DNA from: Mimachlamys varia
Lineage: Eukaryota; Mollusca; Bivalvia; Pectinida; Pectinidae
Length of the DNA: 64,000 nt
Direction of reading: 5' to 3'
Assembly (NCBI GenBank): GCA_947623455.1
Contig: OX392535.1
Coordinates: forward strand, 34,806,688 to 34,870,687
In this document: positions 62,301 to 64,000 of the stretch, piece after piece
Layout of the letters: the number at the start of each line of letters is the position of its first letter
Numbering within the stretch: position 1 is the first letter of the stretch
The notes under the pieces: model-generated
Database searches by the model: none
The model's input: only the letters and a program-made list of their open reading frames with translations
Told to the model about the DNA's origin: nothing
Made by a program: the position numbers and the translations under genes

Positions 62301-63774
62301 AAGCCTAAAACGAAGTAAACCTGAGCGGTAACTAACAAGAAACTCTTGACAAAAAAATCCAAAGAATTGAAAATAATTAAGGTGTGGCCCACTTCAACGA
62401 CAAGCCGAAAGTATAACACAGCTCAACATGGACACGTGTTTACAAATACCGAGTTTCAACTGCTGCTGTACTGGTAACCGCATAAGAATTCATCTTGAAT
62501 ATTGCTGATATCGGTTAATTTTAACTACCGGTAAATCTATAAATATAATTAGTTATTAGGTTTGATTTTTGCTTAAAGTTATGCCGAAAGTTACGTATAT
62601 CAGGCCTTAAAGTATGCTTTTGACAAATTTGGACAATATCCTTTAACTCTGTCAGAGGAAGAAGGATTATAAAGCTGTAACTGTATTTCCCTATACGTCG
62701 TTTCTGAGATACTTTTTCTCCGGTTTCGACCAGGTTCTAGATACGTTTGTCATGTGATAGGAGGCCATGTATACATCTGGTGTACTGTCAAAACATCAGT
62801 ATCACAAAGCAATTTACAAAAAGAGCTGCTATGAGTTTCCAATTAATTCACCGGTGTTTTATGCTTTCAAAGTTGGTTAACTTCCGATTAACCATTACAC
62901 CAGAAGAATACTTGCCCCCCTGAATGTACCATACGACTGCCAAATCATGTGACATTAATTCTAGAAAGTTATTTTGGAAATGGCGTATTGGACCCCACCT
63001 CTTTCAACCAGGGGGGGTCAGACTCACTGTTTATACAAAATTGAATCCCCTTCCCCCAAGAATGCTTCTGATAAAATTTGGTCAAAATCCCTTCAGTCGT
63101 TCGTGATAAGTAGCATTTTTTAGGAAAAAGTTGACGGATGCATCGGTATGCCAATAGCTCACTGACCCTCCAGGCCAGGTGAGCTAAAAAAATATATTTA
63201 AGTATTCACATGGAAGCAAGTAAAATTAGAACAGGCATACTGTAGTTGTTTTTTTCATGCTAAAAACTATTCAACATAGGATTACATGGTATTTGTAATA
63301 ATATAGAATTTTTTTTACTTCACACAGATCTTGCAGGATAAACACTAAAATGTTCACTCCAAGGTTAAGGTAGACAGAGTGGAAATAAAGGGAGAAAATT
63401 CTGACTGTTAATCAAAGTTAAAAATTTACAGAGTTGAAACTAAGGGGAGATAATTCTGACTTAATCAAAGTTAAAAGTTAATGGAGTAGAAACTAATAGG
63501 AGATAATTCTGACTTAATCAAGGTCGGAAGGTTGACAGAGTGGAAACTAAGGGGAAGTTGACAGTGGAAACTAAGGGGAGATAATTCTTACTTACTCTGA
63601 TTTCTGTTGCCAAAAGAACGGCTTGTTCATGCCAATTTCCTGCAGACTCTCCAAGGTTTTGGTCATGGTAGCACTGAACAAAAGTGTCTGTCGTTTCTTA
63701 GGTATTGCTTTAAAAATGGCTTCAAGCTGTTCTCCGAAATCATCTTCTATCAGTCTGTCCGCTTCGTCTAGAAC
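41269..63774 (-). CDS. DDX49: DDX49-like DEAD-box RNA helicase, C-terminal 299 residues in 8 exons (5' part off window)
   Basis: Joined exons 63596-63774, 56562-56702, 53564-53716, 52705-52802, 51755-51829, 43616-43704, 42577-42648 and 41269-41361 total 900 nt, in phase at every junction with GT/AG borders, giving 299 codons and a stop. Numbering from the first residue here: motif II VLDEADR (DEAD 3-6), motif III SAT (34-36), motif IV IFTNTC (101-106), motif V ATDVASRGLD (152-161), motif [12 protein letters not shown] (182-191), then a Lys/Glu-rich basic tail. The tail [13 protein letters not shown] and the segments NKPFFW and [13 protein letters not shown] match my memory of animal DDX49. 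That family (yeast Dbp8) is a nucleolar ATP-dependent helicase acting in small-subunit pre-rRNA processing. Human DDX49 is about 480 aa, so roughly 150 N-terminal residues with the Q motif and motif I should lie beyond 64000. Introns are inflated by minisatellites. No disruption is visible in the eight exons. Confidence 0.93.
41362..42576. other. DDX49 last intron, mostly MITE and unique sequence
   Basis: Between the last two DDX49 exons. Holds MITE copy 2 at 41684-42066; otherwise no further coding or repeat structure was seen. Confidence 0.6.
41684..42066. mobile_element. TTAA-flanked MITE, copy 2
   Basis: Starts ttaaaggcccaatatac and ends gtatattgggcctttaa. The terminal inverted repeats continue into a cgtaact/agttacg core. 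TTAA flanks both ends (ctattaa and ttaacatg). About 383 bp, no coding capacity. The TTAA target is typical of piggyBac-type mobilisation, but no transposase is present. Confidence 0.85.
42577..42648 (-). CDS. DDX49: DDX49 C-terminal basic-tail exon
   Basis: Encodes residues 246-269 (24 codons), including [16 protein letters not shown], the conserved tail of the family. The acceptor is aaaatag|aaatta; the donor is gggaaa|gtaag, phase 0. Confidence 0.92.
43083..43245. repeat. 23-bp tandem repeat in a DDX49 intron
   Basis: About seven copies of atcttgaagtcatataactc plus aat, diverging toward the right end. Confidence 0.85.
43517..43607. repeat. 30-bp tandem repeat beside a DDX49 donor
   Basis: Three copies of gataatgatggatcaagc(a/g)t followed by ttggctgtta, ending a few bases from the donor of exon 43616-43704. 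Confidence 0.85.
43616..43704 (-). CDS. DDX49: DDX49 C-terminal extension exon
   Basis: Encodes residues 217-245: [20 protein letters not shown] then ATARREAEI. The acceptor is gtccccag|aaa; the donor is gagatt|gtaagta, phase 0. The 7.3-kb minisatellite begins about 36 bp upstream of the acceptor. A 30-bp repeat with three copies (gataatgatggatcaagc) lies just past the donor at 43517-43607, so both exon borders touch repeats. Confidence 0.92.
44248..44288. repeat. 41-nt perfect palindrome inside the minisatellite, copy 1
   Basis: Two 19-nt arms, gacatacagccctatgtcc and its exact reverse complement, separated by taa. It is identical to the copy at 46473-46513. Confidence 0.92.
46473..46513. 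repeat. 41-nt perfect palindrome inside the minisatellite, copy 2
   Basis: Same sequence as 44248-44288, 2225 bp away, with matching flanks on its right side. This indicates duplication of a multi-unit block. Confidence 0.92.
51036..51754. other. DDX49 intron sequence right of the giant array
   Basis: Unique-looking AT-rich sequence; no exon or repeat recognised. Confidence 0.5.
51755..51829 (-). CDS. DDX49: DDX49 exon, end of helicase C domain
   Basis: Encodes residues 192-215, [20 protein letters not shown] then EEFT, which follows motif VI in the family. The acceptor is ttttctctag|gtc; the donor is ttcaca|gtatgtg, phase 1. The intron after it is 8.05 kb and is almost entirely the giant minisatellite. 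Confidence 0.92.
51830..52704. other. DDX49 intron, no feature seen
   Basis: 875-bp intron between the motif VI exon and the following exon. No repeat or coding structure recognised. Confidence 0.55.
52705..52802 (-). CDS. DDX49: DDX49 exon with motif VI
   Basis: Encodes residues 159-190, [17 protein letters not shown] followed by the arginine-finger motif HRVGRTARA. The acceptor is gttgacag|agg; the donor is gggcag|gtata. The first base completes the Arg codon of motif V and the last base starts a Gly codon (phase 1). Confidence 0.94.
53319..53563 (-). repeat. 61-bp tandem array of a DDX49 exon end plus splice donor
   Basis: The unit is 61 bp: the last ~53 nt of the motif V exon plus 8 intronic nt. 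Three extra donor copies (agcag|gtaggtc) end near 53381, 53442 and 53503, and a fifth, more diverged copy around 53319-53377 lacks the donor. The copies lie just downstream of the real donor at 53564. Confidence 0.9.
53564..53716 (-). CDS. DDX49: DDX49 exon with motif V; both exon ends amplified in flanking arrays
   Basis: Encodes residues 108-157 (start [11 protein letters not shown], end ILIATDVAS). The acceptor is tttatag|gta; the donor is agcag|gtaggtc, phase 2. It is the only place in the window where the two exon halves occur together: the middle part with [13 protein letters not shown] is unique. The first 62 nt plus 9 intronic nt repeat through 55495, and the last ~53 nt plus 8 intronic nt repeat down to about 53380. 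Because the reading frame is intact only from this acceptor, I take it as the functional exon. Confidence 0.92.
53717..55495 (-). repeat. 71-bp tandem array: 25 extra copies of a DDX49 splice acceptor plus exon start
   Basis: The unit is 71 bp (some copies 69 or 70): the first 62 nt of the DDX49 motif V exon plus the 9 intronic nt before it. I count 26 acceptors including the functional one at 53716. Copies are nearly identical, with scattered substitutions (tatac for gtac, cccaga for cctaga). No copy carries the rest of the exon or a donor. Because 71 is not a multiple of 3, reading through two copies meets a TAG. Confidence 0.93.
55496..56249. other. DDX49 intron sequence, no gene seen
   Basis: AT-rich. 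A homopolymer G run lies at about 55838-55859. No further structure supported. Confidence 0.5.
56250..56540. mobile_element. Truncated copy of the same dispersed repeat family
   Basis: Contains atttatacaaaattactcc, gacaaaatttggtcaaaat and ttttagctcaccggtccttc, matching the 3' part of the element at 61747-63187. It ends about 20 bp from a DDX49 exon donor. Confidence 0.5.
56562..56702 (-). CDS. DDX49: DDX49 exon linking the two RecA domains, motif IV
   Basis: Encodes residues 61-106: the inter-domain linker [20 protein letters not shown] and motif IV IFTNTC. The acceptor is ccgttacag|aac; the donor is tgcaa|gtatgt, phase 2. The first base completes GAA from the preceding exon. A tandem array starts about 40 bp upstream in transcript direction (56740-57515). 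Confidence 0.93.
56740..57515. repeat. Two successive ~80-bp tandem repeats beside a DDX49 acceptor
   Basis: First about three copies with cactgagggaggtcgtacag and agtcctcggggaacctatac, then about six copies with acagtgagcgatacgtaggt and gggaacacaaagttctacac. Both types share accctcaacaggcacataac-like blocks, so they look like one lineage that has diverged. Confidence 0.85.
57660..57960. repeat. Diverged tandem repeat continuing the preceding array
   Basis: Two to three copies of a unit with acaggtatatacaggtacag, cagataatagctaatatcg and ttccagtcacagaaaattc. Confidence 0.7.
57961..61042. other. DDX49 intron sequence with dispersed repeats, no gene seen
   Basis: No exon with family similarity and no convincing ORF. 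Around 59455-60060 there are repeats with gttgccatggtaaccaggtc-type blocks and ccgtctgtagacgc, also seen around 19020-19140. A C-run lies at about 58327-58345. Confidence 0.55.
61043..61184. repeat. ~140-bp imperfect palindrome
   Basis: Left arm includes acagtcctataacacatatt and gctattgatg; right arm is the reverse complement (catcaatagcaatgtgtgtt, ataggactgt). Outer bases gaatgtttta/taaaacattc also pair. A hairpin-type MITE or foldback. Confidence 0.8.
61747..63187. mobile_element. Bivalve-type dispersed repeat (acaagaggccc...gtgagctaaa)
   Basis: Begins aaaacaagaggcccagcagg and ends gccaggtgagctaaaaaaa. The interior has recurring blocks of the type atttatacaaaattgaatcc followed by gatgcttctgacaaaatttgg. 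No ORF of note. It lies in the DDX49 intron between 56702 and 63596 and hosts MITE copy 3. Confidence 0.65.
62212..62610. mobile_element. TTAA-flanked MITE, copy 3, nested in another repeat
   Basis: Same family: ttaaaggcctaatatacg at the left, cgtatatcaggccttaa at the right, TTAA at both ends. It interrupts the repeat at 61747-63187 within ccccttcccttaa|agtatgc, a clean nested insertion that dates it as younger than its host. Confidence 0.87.
63370..63595. repeat. ~60-bp tandem repeat at a DDX49 donor
   Basis: About four partial copies of gtggaaactaaggggagata followed by attctgacttaatcaaag. The last copy runs into the donor region of exon 63596. Confidence 0.8.
63596..63774 (-). CDS. DDX49: DDX49 exon with motifs II and III
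   Basis: Encodes residues 1-59 of the visible protein plus two bases of the next codon. It opens directly on VLDEADRL (Walker B/DEAD) and carries LLFSATMT (motif III), then [10 protein letters not shown]. The acceptor is ttaaag before gtt; the donor is tcaga|gtaagtaag, phase 2. A tandem repeat of the type ggggagataattctgac begins just past the donor (63370-63595). Confidence 0.93.
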
Positions 63775-63879
63775 CTTTAATGTAAGATTTTAATCATGAA
63801 GACACAACAATAAAATCATCTTTCTTTTAAAGTTAATTAAAGTTAATGACTACATGTGGGGTTCAATTTTAGGGCTAGG

Positions 63880-64000
63880 CGGTTTTACCGCTTTACCGTG
63901 GTATAAAGTTGTGATGGTACGTACCGTGGTACATTTGTCCTGTATTGGTATACCGTGGTATAAATTTGTGATGGTATGTACCGTGGTACATTAGTCCTGT
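63880..64000. repeat. Tandem repeat at window end
   Basis: Two copies of a ~62-bp unit with taccgtggtataaa, tgtgatggtacgtaccgtgg and tacatttgtcctgt, cut by the window edge. Confidence 0.8.

Overview
This is animal nuclear DNA, AT-rich and gene-poor, most likely from a bivalve mollusc. Evidence for a metazoan: a gene split into small exons with GT/AG introns, mariner and Ty3/gypsy remains, TTAA-flanked MITEs and abundant minisatellites. The mollusc call rests on dispersed repeats starting acaagaggccc and ending in a gtgagctaaa-type tail, which I recall from bivalve genomes but could not check by search. No bacterial operons, CRISPR arrays or rRNA genes are visible.

Layout. 1-7 kb holds repeats: a 29-bp minisatellite, a tRNA-like SINE head, MITEs, and a decayed mariner nested inside a larger inverted repeat. 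7.1-24.25 kb, plus strand, looks like one spliced transcription unit of unknown function. It has CCAAT and TATA motifs, about a dozen small exons, one Arg/Pro/Ser-rich exon, one ACC/AGA-triplet exon and a final AATAAA. The first coding exons join in phase, but later exons break the frame, so it may be a lncRNA or alternatively spliced. 24.65-30.95 kb is one block of CAT/ATC-derived satellite almost lacking G on the plus strand. 31-34.1 kb holds retroelement debris: a LINE-like tail, an LTR with primer-binding site, a palindrome, a C2H2 zinc-finger ORF and the C-terminal part of a gypsy integrase. 34.1-41.2 kb is tandem and segmental repeats, ending in a 41-bp minisatellite.

41.27-63.77 kb, minus strand, is the 3' part of a DEAD-box RNA helicase that I identify as DDX49 (Dbp8 family, pre-rRNA processing). 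Eight exons join perfectly in phase to 299 codons plus stop, carrying motifs II, III, IV, V and VI. The N-terminal exons (Q motif, Walker A) lie beyond position 64000.

The most striking structure is how tandem repeats relate to these exons. One exon (53564-53716) has both ends copied into arrays. Its first 62 nt plus the splice acceptor occur 26 times on its upstream side, and its last ~53 nt plus the splice donor occur four times on its downstream side, with a fifth decayed copy. A 7.3-kb minisatellite of 18/19-bp units fills the intron next to another exon, and the 41-bp array starts 79 bp past the stop codon. Several other exon edges also lie within a few tens of bp of an array.
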